From assembly GCA_003342895.1 (NCBI GenBank), contig PTFA01000050.1:4817723-4881722 (forward strand): a stretch of DNA of 64,000 nt, in the 5' to 3' direction. Below, piece after piece: positions 24,367-35,640 of the stretch. Both the position numbers and the translations under genes were made by a program. Numbering within the stretch: position 1 is the stretch's first letter; each line of letters opens with the position of its first letter. The notes under the pieces are model-generated. The model did not search any database. It worked only from the letters and a program-made list of their open reading frames with translations, and was not told the origin of the DNA. Origin of the DNA: Casuarius casuarius. Taxonomy: Eukaryota > Chordata > Aves > Casuariiformes > Casuariidae.

Positions 24367-24390
24367 TCACTAGATGGTACTGCAGAATAG
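24367..24390 (+). promoter_or_regulatory. CTCF-like motif, copy 2
   Basis: The core TCACTAGATGGTACTGCAG differs from the copy at 22568 by A for G, plus one further G-to-A change four bases on. CAATG lies shortly upstream of both copies (22559 and 24362), with four extra bases before the first copy, hinting at shared origin beyond the motif. Binding is not shown. The altered GGT in place of GGC would be expected to weaken CTCF contact. Confidence 0.35.
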
Positions 24391-25466
24391 TAAAACACCC
24401 AAAGTGCAAATTTTGTCCAACTACAGGGTGTAGAGAGAGAACTTTAATCAATGAAAAACATAGTTTGCTTGAGCAAAAGCAAAGTTTGCTTGGCGCTTTA
24501 GAAATGTTTGGGTTTTATGCTTCCGTTTCTTTTCAGCTGATACACATGCACAGCAATGCCCCCAAATGTTATGATCTTATTAGATCCTTTGATTGATTCC
24601 CCCCCCCCCAATTTTTCATTTCAACAGTTTAGATAAAAGCTAAATGACATTTTTTGCCTGTGTTTTGTTTAGGTTAACCTGTCATTTTCAGCTGCATTTC
24701 CTAAAACTGGTCTTTTTGTGGCCTTGTGGGTGTAATGTGGTTGGAAACTCTGCCTAGACAGCCCAGAGATGCTTCTTAGCTGAAGGCTTGATTCTGATTT
24801 ATGTATTGTTTATGTAGTGTTTTTTTGCTGGCACAATAATCAAAGAGCAAAAGCCAAGTTCCACAATTGCTGCAATGTGGTCGAAAGTTTCCTCTGCTCA
24901 GAGGTGAAGTTACATCGTAGAAGGTGACATGGTTAGTAAGGTTTTCTCTGGGGGAAGTGGCTTCAAAATTGTGCCGAGAGTGCTGTGAAATTTCCAGCAG
25001 AGTTTGCTGCCCATGAGAAGGCCCTGCAGTGGAAGCAAGGCAGTGGCTCTGCTTGCTNTTGCTGATGACCCAGTAAGCTGGTGTCCATGGTCACCTGGCT
25101 CCAGCTGCCCGGCTGGACAGACCTCATGCTGAAGGAAACCTCCAGTACCCAACAGAGTCCTACAAACCTGATGGTGAATTTAGGCCATATGCTTTTACTG
25201 CTTAGATGAGCTGAGGAAAGATGATGATCTGTAAATTATCCATGGTGTGATATTTTGGCAAAAGTCTAGCTTTAGAAAGTTCAGTTGAATTTTTATTTTC
25301 ACCTGTTTCAGCTGCAACCATCAGTGTAATTCAGCAGCTTTAACATTATCTTCACATTTGCTGTGACTCATTTGGCTGAGAGCTTTTTGTGATTTTTTTG
25401 TTTGTTTTTTTCCCCTCCCCCTTCTGCAATGGCTCCTGAATCCTTTTCCTGGTCATTATGTTGCAG

Positions 25467-25555
25467 CTGCATATCATATGTCATCATATGAATATATCAT
25501 ATATATACCATTGTACTGCATGATACTGCATATCATATGTCATCATTTCATATGT
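25467..25555. repeat. CATATG-rich local duplication
   Basis: A 21-base word beginning CTGCATATCATATG occurs at 25467-25487 and again, exact, at 25526-25546, a spacing of 59 bases. The space between is filled with further ATATATCAT and ACTGCAT pieces. The repeated CATATG is self-complementary, so the segment can also fold. This looks like a decayed minisatellite with two clear units. Confidence 0.6.
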
Positions 25556-26708
25556 CTTTGCAGAGATTCTCTCATTGGGCTTTATTGTTTCAGGACTTGT
25601 GATCTGTATTGAACATGTAGCAGAAAAATTCTTTTCTTCCCCCTTTCTCTGAAAGTTGGAAAATCTGCTTGGAAGTTGGTTGGTTGTTATGGAATAGGGT
25701 GGTTGTTAAGAGAAATGGGAGATGAAAGCAGGAGGATGGAGGCAAAACAAGAACTTCCTAATGCAAGTCAAGACACAATTGCAAACATTCACATCTGACA
25801 GGCAGGAGCATGGTAAAGAATAACTCAAAATGAATAATTATTCAACAAAATTAGCCTCCTTTTCTGTGTGTGGGAGCAGCTGTTAATTCAGTCGCATTCA
25901 TTAATTTACATCAGGAGGAACCAAGTAACATCTTACTTTACTAAGAAGCTCATTGATAGAGTGCACTGTGTGATAAACTTGACCATAGTGAAATCAATAG
26001 GAGGTATATAGCTATGTCTGTATGCCATTTAAAATTTTCATAGGTCTTGCATTTTCTCCTGTGATGTGATTTGTCAAGTATAANACTGCTTCCAAGAAAT
26101 AAGAATTTGATCAAAAAAAAGTTTATGCTCTTTCCTGTCTGCAAGATCTCTGACTCTGTCTAGTCCATCTGCTCGTTCTACTTTCACTCCAGGACAATGA
26201 AAAGGAAATTAAAGTGGCTAACCTGACTGAAAATTTTACATGTTTTGTTGCCATTAGTTACAGCTGTGTTTGGGGGCAAAATGTCAAAAAACAGTTTTTC
26301 ATCTCTAGCAAAGGAAAGAATAATTATTTATTAGGCAGCAAAGTGGCACCAAATTCTGCAGTCAAAGGTTCTAGTTTCTGCCTCACTTTACCTGAAAAAT
26401 AGGATTTGCTTTGTGAACACCATTACTTTGGAATGGGGGATATTTTTCTGGAATATGTAAGTGACTTGGCGTATGGCGCAGAGGCCCTTGGAGTTGATGT
26501 CCGCAGTAGGTGCGTGCATGTATCACCTGGGTGTGTGTGTGTGTTTTTCTGTACATTCATTTTTCTACAGAATAATGCTCATTTATTGATAAGTGAACTG
26601 AATTAAATTGGACAAATACGTTATTTTGAATGCTTGTTTAAATAATTTGTTTGGAGTCATTATGGGGTTTCGATGTGTAGTGGCATTTGTTTCTGAGCCT
26701 TTTTTTTT

Positions 26709-26732
26709 GTTGTTGTTGTTGTTGTTGTTGTT
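26709..26732 (+). repeat. (GTT)8 microsatellite
   Basis: Eight uninterrupted GTT units follow a T run. Overlapping open frames here translate to poly-Leu or poly-Cys and are artefacts of the repeat. Confidence 0.9.
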
Positions 26733-27639
26733 ACTTGCGATACGCTCACGTTCTGTCATCAGGTTCCCGTGTTCCTGCGTTACAGGAGCCAGTGGAGCAG
26801 TCCTACTGCTCTGTGCTGTCGTGTTTTCATTCCACTTGCTTGTATGGCACTAAACTTTACAGGGAGTCTAGTTACGAAACGAAACTAACCTCAGAGAAAA
26901 CAGAAATGTTTTCAGCTGTCTCTATTTCGTATACAGCAGTTCAGTTAAATGGTATTCCCAGAAGCTAGATTTGTTTTACAGAATTCCTGACTATTGGAGT
27001 CTCACTCAACGTGCAAAGATCTCCTGGCTGTTACTGCAGCGCTGCCTTTTGACTTACAGGACTGCTGAGGACTGAAGACGGTGCACAGGAACTGCTGATG
27101 GTATGGAACCTGGTGGCCTACAATAGGGCTATTAGAGAAAACAATTGGGAGCTTCAGGGTTTGAATAACAGTTTGCAGGCTGTCGAGCTAATTAAGTGAC
27201 CTTTTAGTTCTTTCAATAGGATCAAACCAGGAGTTTGTTTCTTTCCTTAGTAGGGCTGTGCCAGAGTATAAATGTAGGCTTCCAGAACCAGTAACACAGA
27301 CTGAATTCAGAAGTGTTTTTATCACTTNGTGCTTGAAACCACAGGTTATCTCCTTAAGAAATGGGGTATTTTAATACCCCAGTGAACAGAGTTGAATTTT
27401 TGCCTACATTGAAGTCATTTAATTGTATGTAAAGAACATTACCTTGATTTTTTTTTTTTTTTTTAAAGCAGAGCTCTCATTTAAGCATCTTGTGTGAACT
27501 GTATTCTACACTTTAAGTCACTAAGCAAGTTAAAAGCTCTTAACNTTCACTAACGCAGATGTCTTCATATTTTTCTTTAGTGCTCTCAGGTTTCTTTTAT
27601 TAAGAGAGTTTTACTTTTTAGCTTACTTTAGAAGGCAGA

Positions 27640-27910
27640 TCACTTTACTTATGAGCTTTCGTCTGGATTCTTTTCTATTTAACCGGCAACTTTTCTCATT
27701 TGATTTGTGCCTTTATTTGCTCAGCTGTGGTAAGAGTTGGCCATTTTTTCTCTCTCAAGTCTATTAAAATACCATTATAGCAACATTTCCTCTTGAGGTC
27801 TTTTTACCCTTATCACATTTGCTATAAATTCATGGACTCTCATTTCACTTAAAGATATTTATGCCATATGGGCCATTTTCTTTTATAATCAAAATGTAAA
27901 GGTAAGTTCC
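27640..27910. promoter_or_regulatory. Candidate conserved noncoding element
   Basis: This low-CpG, AT-rich, non-repetitive stretch includes CCATATGGGCCATTTTC, TTTATTTGCTCAGC, CTTATCA and AAAATACCATTATAG. Its texture resembles vertebrate conserved noncoding DNA. This is an impression without alignment. Confidence 0.22.
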
Positions 27911-28195
27911 GATGTTAAGTGCCCATTCCAAACTCCTTCTGTAGATGAATGATTTCTGCATTTCTTGCAATTACTACCTTACAAGAAATGACATCATGAT
28001 AAAGACATTGCTTAGTAAGATGGATAATGGCAGTAAAGGCAAAAAGCCTGAAGGGGAGTTTAGCTTTTCTGATCCCTCAATTACCTTTTAAATGTAGAGT
28101 TAAATTTAATACATGTTTTTAATATATAACAGTACTTTGAATAGCAGGGCAGGCTCTACAGACAGCACAGACTCATCTTTAATATGAAATCTGCC

Positions 28196-28450
28196 CACTT
28201 ACTCCGAAGAGTTGCACTCCTGGAATATCTCCGAGTCAATTGGGATGGGAGACCTTCAAGTAAAGCAGGTGGTGTAGAATGAAGTGTTGCTGGCAGTGCT
28301 GTGCTGTTTTGCTGTCCTATTAGATGTCAGATGGCATTCTATATCCAAAGGTGATGTTTCCTAGGTGAGATGTAGAACAAAGTGGCTTCACATGAGGCAT
28401 TTAAAATCCAAATCTTCAACTTCCATGAATTTTTCAAAAGTGAAAGTATG
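28196..28450 (+). mobile_element. Ancient 5S-rRNA-derived SINE (AmnSINE1/SINE3 type)
   Basis: The head resembles the 3' half of 5S rRNA: CTCCGAAG, then CTCCTGG, then GGGATGGGAGACC, the last matching the 5S internal promoter region text TGGATGGGAGACC. It continues as the body of a Deu-type SINE. Visible pieces are AGCAGGTGGTGTAG, then a GGTGAGATGTAGAACAAAG match to the family text GATGAGATGTAAAACCGAG. GGCATTTAAAATCC follows, matching the family text GTCATTAAAGATCCC, and then ATGAATTTTTCAAAAG for ATGGCACTTTTCGTAAG. Order and spacing agree along about 250 bases, at perhaps 65-70 percent identity by eye. AmnSINE1 and relatives are inactive; some copies are known to have been co-opted as enhancers in amniotes. 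Whether this copy was is unknown. Confidence 0.7.
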
Positions 28451-30363
28451 TAGAAAAGGTATTTTGAACACGTTTACACAGGCTTACCAAAAACGTGGGT
28501 TTGATCTGGTCATTGAACAGAAGCCGTATTCTGCGAGGTAGCTGACAAAATATGATAAACCAAGCATCCAGTGCTTGTGGCATGTTGTGCCTGTTAAATC
28601 CCAAGTCAAAAGCAGAACCATTAAAGAAGTCTGAAGAAATCTTATTTCATAAATACGCGAATAACTTAATATCTGTTGACTCCTATTCTCTTATATGCAT
28701 CAAAAGAATTGAGCTCTGATTTCTTGTGTAACGATTTTTTGAGGATTTGACTAAATACTGATGTTGGCTGCATCAAAGCTACCATGAGATCCAGACACTG
28801 GAGACCCACTGCAGTATTCATGCTGATTATTTCCCTTCTCTTCTTTCAAGGAGATTTATGTTCTNTCTTGGCAGAAAGAAAAGAGAATTAGTGATGAAAA
28901 TTAGGAATTAATATTTAGTATTTGTGCAACTTTGCACAAAGTGTGTGTAGCTAAGAGCTTGGTTAAGGCTTTATTGTGGATGAGTATAACTTGAAATGTG
29001 TTCTAGTAGTCCAGCCTAACTCCAGCCTCACTGGAAAAGGCAGAGTACAATGGCTTTACAACTGAAGCTCACTGATCCAGGTATGGTCAGCTTGATTTTA
29101 GTGTAAGAACTAGAGGGATCAAGGTTGGAAAGTGATGGGACAACAGACCAATTTAANATTTTGGTTTCTAGTGCCAGCAAACTGGAAGATCATAAAGCAT
29201 TTTTTCTTTTTGTGTATTGCAGAAAAGATGGTTACTTTGAGTTTAAAAAAAAAAAAAAAATCCTCTCCAATTAATGGTGGCCAATATGCAAAATTCAATG
29301 CAGTAACTATTGCTTTTCACAAAATGGAAAGGATTGCTAGAAAATAGTGAATTTTAAGATGGGGAAAAATAAATGCCTTTGATAAAGCAGGAAATACTGT
29401 CTTTGGATTTGAAATGGGTGGTGAGTTCTCAAGTGTAGAAAACTTGATCTTTGATATTGTAGTATTACACTTGCTGTGAAGAAAGAAAAGCCAATAAAGA
29501 AAAAAATAATAGTACATTGATCAACCCTTTATCACAGCAGGGTAACTATATCTGCTGTCACCAAACATATCACACAGTGACTTGATTAAACTCCTGTAAT
29601 AGCCTGGGACGGATGCAAGAGTTTAGCTCTTGTCAGCAACTGTGGACAAAGGCAGATAAGGAATGTATTGAAATTGTAAGAGCTTCCAGCTGAAAACTCT
29701 CAATTTGCTCCTCAAAGGAAGAGGGCAGTCCACTGTTTTGTTCTCCATATTAATAGTACAAATAGCCTCCTTATGTTTTGTCAGTCACTGATGGAACAGT
29801 GTNGAGATGTTACCAAGCTCAACCAGCCATCTTCAGTTATCAAATCAGCTGGGAGAAAGGAAGGGTNTTTTCTATTCAAAAATAAAGGAGAGGGAGGAGA
29901 GTTGAAAGCAGGTGGAGAACTCCACGATGGAGACAGGGCTGTGCAACAGGATCTGAAGTGAGAAGAGTGGTGGAAGAAGCGTCATCTTTCGGTGCTGGAG
30001 ACACACGAGGAGGAGAAGGCTCTGGTGCAGCACAGCGTAGGCATGTTCTGTTGAGTGTTGAAGAATGAAAGTGCATCGAGGGACAGCCCTGAGTCCTTCC
30101 CGGCTTAAGAAAAGTGTGGTTCCCTTATAAGCAGGNAAGTGGTTTCTTAGAACAAGCCCGAGTGAGTGATTCTTGGAGCTCAAAGAAAAACTGAGGTAGT
30201 GAGTAGTGTGAGGCCACCCCTGGTAGGTGGTGCTGCTTTAGTCTCCCACTTTAGATCAGCTTTTATGGCAAAGCAGCTGGGAAGGCCAGGTCCCTTTCCA
30301 GTGCCTCTGCCAGTGGTGGTCAAAGTTCATGTGCTGTTCAGTAGATGAGAAGGATGTGTTTTT

Positions 30364-30394
30364 CTTAAATCTCTAAATCTCTTAAATCTCTAAA
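30364..30394 (+). repeat. 17-base tandem repeat, 1.8 copies
   Basis: CTTAAATCTCTAAATCT is followed directly by CTTAAATCTCTAAA. This is a small tandem duplication with no coding context. Confidence 0.75.
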
Positions 30395-30803
30395 GAATCT
30401 TTTCAAGGTGTATGAAATGTCTGGGTCAATCCAAAAGGACCTCAGCCCATTTTTTTGCTGCCCAGCAGACTGCCCAAACAGTGTGGCAGGCTGCGAAATG
30501 CTCTGAGATGAACATCTCTCTTTCTGCTCTGGCAGCTGTTGCTCTTTGCATGGAAACCTTCAGGCCTCACGGAGTCTGAGTGCAGGAACAGGGACCAAAA
30601 CAAAGCCCTCAGCTCTGCATGTGTTTAATTTGGGGCTGTGAGATGGAAAAGGTCAGCGAGGATGCATTTTCTTCTCTTTACCTTTTTTTTTGGTGACTGC
30701 TACTATGAAGTTTTATTTCAAGTGAAATATTTTGGTTCTAATATTTTTCTTTTCTTCCAGAAGGAGAGCAAAAATAAAGGGGGTGGGGAGTGGGAGGGAA
30801 CAG

Positions 30804-30834
30804 TTTAAAAAAAAAAAANTNTTTTTTTTTTAAA
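30804..30834. repeat. A/T foldback with ambiguous centre
   Basis: TTTA12 runs into N-T-N and then T10AAA. The two arms are mutually complementary and the uncertain bases sit exactly at the turn. This may be a real AT hairpin or a point where reads from a poly-A and a poly-T tract were joined. Confidence 0.6.
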
Positions 30835-31351
30835 GCAGATGAAACTATTTAAAAAGCTTCATTTCAGAGACCAAGCATGTCTTTTGCTGTGCAAATAGGG
30901 TATTTTTATGTCTTGAGACAAGTGAGGCTTCTCTTGATGGCAAGCAGATGGAATCATGCCTTTTGTGTTTTATTGTGGTTTATGTATTAAATTAACTACA
31001 TGTCACTTGCCACTTCCAACTAACCTTGTGATAAGTAACTTTCTATCTTTTAGCTCAAATCAGGCTGCAAATGCAGAGTTGTGGGTTACTTTTCTGTCAA
31101 CATGAACTGTGGTGCTTTTCTTAAATTCCCTATGCTGTGTTCATAGGCTTCTACATTTCTCGGCTGGCTAAAAAGAGCTGATCAATGTAACACGTTCCCA
31201 TTCACTTTTCATGCAATATATCCAAACCCTTATTTGTGTTCTCNGCTATAGTAATAAATCCTTACTGGTCTTTATTACAAGGGTTTAAATTCTTCACATG
31301 TTAACAAGTTCATGAATATCGGAGGATCAAGTAATTACTCTGAAGTGCATG

Positions 31352-31374
31352 TTTTTTTTTTTTTTTTTTTTTTT
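31352..31374 (+). repeat. T23 homopolymer
   Basis: Twenty-three T are followed by GAGACAG. No tRNA- or 7SL-derived body lies upstream on the minus strand, so I do not call a SINE tail. Confidence 0.9.
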
Positions 31375-33314
31375 GAGACAGCTTTTCATTTTAATATTCC
31401 ACAATTCTTTCATTGAGATAATACAACTTCTAATTTGTCAGTGTTGACTAGTTTTTGAATACACTGGCAAATACTGTAATCAGCAGTCTGAGAGGACATG
31501 TGGGGGGAAAAAAATTGTAACATGCATAAGCTTCAGTTTGCCCACCAGGAGAAAACAATGCATCAAAGCATTTGTTTGAAGCACTGTAATAAGCATAAAA
31601 ACTGAATCAAGGTACTGTAATTCTGTCATAAAGCTTAAGGAGAAAATGCAAATCTTTTTTTGTGTAGGATTGTACATCAGTTGATAATGGAAGTTTTTTT
31701 CTTTTAATTAGAAATTTGGGTAGCTGAGTGCTTTGTAGGCTATTACACTGGATCATGTTAAAGAAAGCTTTGTAGGGTAGGAGTAACCCTATTGATTGCT
31801 AGAAGAAGAATCAGCTCAGCCTTGGTCAAAGGCTTTCTTATTACATGGCAAAAAAGAATAGGTCCAGAGCATCACAGCTGGTATAAGAACGGCAGGAAAA
31901 ATTCTGATGGTAGGACATATCAAGAAAGTAACAGAAGCATTTGAATTTTCTCTATGGATATGCGAGCTATAAGCTAAAGCATCTGAAGCTTCTCTGTTTC
32001 AGTGGACTCTTCCACTTTACTAATAAGGCACTTCCGTAGCACCCTACACCACTGTACTGCACCCAGTGTTGAGCCCCAATTGCATTTGGGTTTTCTAGTC
32101 ATGTTATTTTCTGACTAGCAGCCTATGCACAGCTCCTCTTGCTTTGCGGGTATTCCATGGGATAGAAACAGGCCAGTGCTGGAAGGCTGTATCTGGATTC
32201 GGGGTATAATCTAGCTAATGCAGAGATCAGTGTCCGATTTGTTTTTGAAAAGCTTTGTTTGCACTCTTCAAATGTGTGCTAAACAGATGCAGATTTCTGC
32301 ACTCTTTCAAGTGGATAGTCAATAGCATTGTACAGATGTGATAATAACAAAAAGGACAGATAGTTTTAGGCTGTCGACAGTGAATTCAAATGAAGGCACA
32401 CAAGTCCTAAGAACTAATTTAAGCCTAATGAAAATATTATTTTTTCCTGCATAAATCAAGAAAGTGCCTTAAAGGATCTAGCAGACTGTTAAATTCAACA
32501 AACATGTTAAATTTCACTAAGTTTTGACACTTTCAGTAAGTTGGTTTTCACATGTTTTAAATGTGACCTACAAAGGTAGGGCGTTAGTAGTTTTGCTGAC
32601 ATATGGTGCAGGTCCCCAGCAGCCAGGTCAAGTACTCTACTACCGGGGAGACGGGGGGCGGGGGGGAGCTATTTGGGAATGAAACCTGAAGGAGTTTTGG
32701 AAGCTCAAGTCAGAGGAACATCCAGAGTTTTCTCTGCACTAATCTGTAGTTTCTGTACTCTGATAATACTCTCTGCTCACAACCACTCTTCTTCCCCATG
32801 CAGGTGGCCTCAGGCATGTACTCCTGGTCATGGGGCAATGGATGTAAAATCCATTTGGTATAGAAATTACACAGACTTTTCCTGTGTTGCAGTGTGATCA
32901 GTATTCCAGACCTAAGCAACAACAAAGAGGCTGAAAATAGTAAGGAAGAGAGATGGCAGATACAAGCCCTTCATCAAATGACTTCTATTTTTAGAAACCC
33001 AGTGAGGCTTGTAGTCAAGGAGGATTGCTCAGTGGTCAGGCACTAACACAGGGCTTAGGGGAGCTGGGTGCAAGTTGCTGCTTCCTAGAAGGTTTTGGAG
33101 GAGCCACTGAGGCTCCTGTCTCAGAAGGTGGTGAGATACCAGATCTGATCCCGAAGTGCACAAGGGGCTGAGGTGCTGTGAGGCCCGCGCTTCATTTCCC
33201 TGTTGATGGGTAGTGTTCCTGCCATCACGGGAGCTGTCATGGGATTAAATGCAGTGAAGACTGTGAGATGGATGCTATGGGCACCATGTGTCCCTAAGGT
33301 AGGAAAGGAAAAAT

Positions 33315-33340
33315 CTCTGCTTGGTTACTCTGCTTGGTTA
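33315..33340 (+). repeat. Perfect 13-base tandem duplication
   Basis: CTCTGCTTGGTTA occurs twice head to tail with no mismatch, which suggests a recent replication-slippage event. Confidence 0.85.
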
Positions 33341-34306
33341 CATCAGTCTCTTCAAATGCTGATAGATTAATCCAAAGGAAGAAGGACAAAGAGTGGTTTC
33401 ACTGGCTGATGAAAAAACTGGATACCCGTAATGAAAGATGTTGATTCTCTAAGTACAAATCATCTTTAATATACGGGAGCCTTTAATATGTGACAAGGCT
33501 TATTCTCATGCAAGGCAAAATGATCAAAAGGATCTGAAAATGAATTTTCGTCTCTCTGAGAGACTCCAGTACTGTCATTATATGATTACATTTCTTAGTT
33601 CCAGAGAAACCTTTGACTGCTGCATATTTTAATAAATTGCATCTGCTAAAGTGAGTTTCTACCCTAAGACCTGAAAAGAAGGATTTATAATAATCAGTGT
33701 GTCCATAATGAGGGCACATCTTAATGTCTTTTNATAATATGATGGTCCTTGGATGGATAATATTCTACACATGACAAAATGATCCAATAATAGCTTGCAA
33801 AATGCAAGTAAAGATGACTAAAAAGATTTGTAGCTTTTTAGCTGAACAAAAAACTGATGTTAATAATGGTAATGGTATATTTGACCTCTCTCAACATAGG
33901 CTAAAACTTAATTAAGAATTAATTTTGGACTTCACTGCTTCTTGATGAAAAATACAAGGATTTTATCAGAAAACATGTTTGGTATTTTCTGTTTTGTTTT
34001 CAGGATCTCTGTAGCCAAGGACATGCTAAAAAGCTGAAGAGAGGCAGAACTCGCGAGTGCACAGATACACCCAAGGGCAGGCTCTTCTTTTCCTCCACTC
34101 TTTCTGCAGGCAAAATAGGAACTGAAAAAAAATACATCTTGGATTTACTGTTTACTAGATTTTTATTCTACTTTTCCTGCAGTTGTCCCAGTAACATTGG
34201 TAAGACCTGATCCTTTAAAAAGGCATTTTGATAAATTAAAGCATTTATCAAAGTAAGTACCAAGATGTGGGTTTATATTATAGGTGTGATCTTTTGATCA
34301 AGATTC

Positions 34307-34336
34307 TTTTTTTTTTTTTGGGGGGGGGGGGGGGGG
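34307..34336 (+). repeat. T13-G17 run
   Basis: Thirteen T are joined directly to seventeen G and then AGATAAGG. Seventeen consecutive G is long for vertebrate DNA and can form a quadruplex. The exact length is likely unreliable in the assembly. Confidence 0.85.
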
Positions 34337-35299
34337 AGATAAGGCTGCAGAAAAAGGCAGGGGTCTTTCACCTGATAAAACATTTGAAGAGGAGAGTAGA
34401 AAGTACTCAAAGTAATTTTGCATAAACTAAAAAGGCCATGTAAAATTCTGAAATGTTTTTGTAGTAAGTACAGAGCAGTTTATTCTGCCTGCACTATCAG
34501 TTGTCATTTTTCACCCTTTCACTGGAGGTAATATTTTGGGTTCTAGTTAAAAGAAGAGAAGAAAACATCTCTCCCCTTTAAAGTAAGAATGGGTGAAGAG
34601 GTACATTGCTGAATCCTTCAGATCCTACCAGGTCTGTAGATATGATTGAACTGAAGGTGAGCAATCCCATTGCTTCTCTTCTAGGTTCTAAAATAGTATT
34701 TTTGCTCCCCCTTTCACAACTAATTTTTCATCTTCATGCATCTTTTGTCAGCTGGGGCTTTGCTCTTTGCAGGCAAATAGAATACCTNGCGGCCCCAGGG
34801 TCTTCTCTTCCCTGCAGATGCTCCTGTGCCAGCTGTGCACATGCTGGAGATAGTATTGCAAAAGGACCAGGAGTTAATTTAGATAGTTCGGCTGTGTTGG
34901 AAGTGGGCCCTTGAGTGTGCGCAAGCAAGCTCTGATGAACAGCTTAGGGAAAACTGGAACCTTCAGATCACCAAAGGAGAAATAACAGGAAAAAGGTGTT
35001 TAATCACATTGCCTGTGTTCAAAAAATAAATGGGGACCTCACTGAGTTATTTTAAATTGCCTTGTATTCAAGCATTTCTAGGAAACATGAGTGTTAGAAT
35101 TAACCCCCTCAGAAAAACTCTTAACTGTGTTTATTTTCTCTGTTGGCCCTACTTTGCAACTTTCTGGGGCATAATGACATCTGTTTATTTTTTTACTGCC
35201 CATCTTGCCAAATAGAGGCTGCCTGCAAATGATATAACGATTGGGTGGGACAATCTAAGTTCCTTTGCTGTGGAGCCCAAGGAAGAGCATCAAGCAGCA

Positions 35300-35640
35300 C
35301 AAACTTGTTTTTCTTAACAGTTACAGTACAGACAATTAAACTGTTGTCACAGCTCCTCTAGGAAGCAGAATTATAATACTGGCTGTTAAGGATGGGATTA
35401 AACCAGTGCTTTAGAAGGCAGAAACTGTTTTGTATTTGTTTTAGTCATTGCCAGAAATCAGCCTACTAATTGCAAATCAGTGTCATTGTTTTGTGGGGGT
35501 GGAAAAACAGACATAGAACAAGCATTGTCTAATTAGAGGAAAACACAATTTAAAGCATTTCATGTAGTGTGATAACAATTTGATAAATTAAATTTGGGGC
35601 ATAGTTCTGTTACACCTGTTCCTATCTGAGGGTTGCCTTT
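35300..35640. promoter_or_regulatory. Candidate enhancer-like element with POU and SOX motifs
   Basis: Within AT-rich unique sequence, CTAATTGCAAATC at about 35466-35478 contains an octamer-like ATTGCAAAT word. It is followed about five bases on by CATTGTT at about 35484, a SOX core. Other visible words are GACAATTAAACTG, GTCTAATTAGAGG and GATAACAATTTGATAAATTAAA. Close octamer and SOX sites are a known enhancer arrangement, although the 5-base spacing here is not the standard SOX2-OCT4 composite. Binding and conservation are inference. Confidence 0.28.

Larger units (their letters stand above)
17361..28194. other. Noncoding sequence with candidate regulatory stretches
   Basis: No gene is supported. 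Items inside that can be pointed at are listed separately: AT-rich conserved-looking blocks, a paired 24-base motif, a local CATATG-rich duplication, a hairpin, and a (GTT)n microsatellite. A T run of 17 lies at 27448-27464. The rest is unremarkable. Confidence 0.5.
28451..35290. other. Noncoding sequence, no gene seen
   Basis: No frame is convincing. Simple-sequence features are listed separately: an A/T foldback, the T23 run, a 17-base tandem repeat, a 13-base tandem duplication and a T13-G17 run. An A run of about 16 lies near 29246-29262. No dispersed repeat was recognised. Confidence 0.5.

Noticed and set aside
26687..26853. Frames with poly-Leu or poly-Cys
   Set aside because: Produced by the (GTT)n microsatellite.
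31352..31374. T23 as the tail of a minus-strand retrocopy
   Set aside because: No SINE body, retrocopy frame or target-site duplication next to it.
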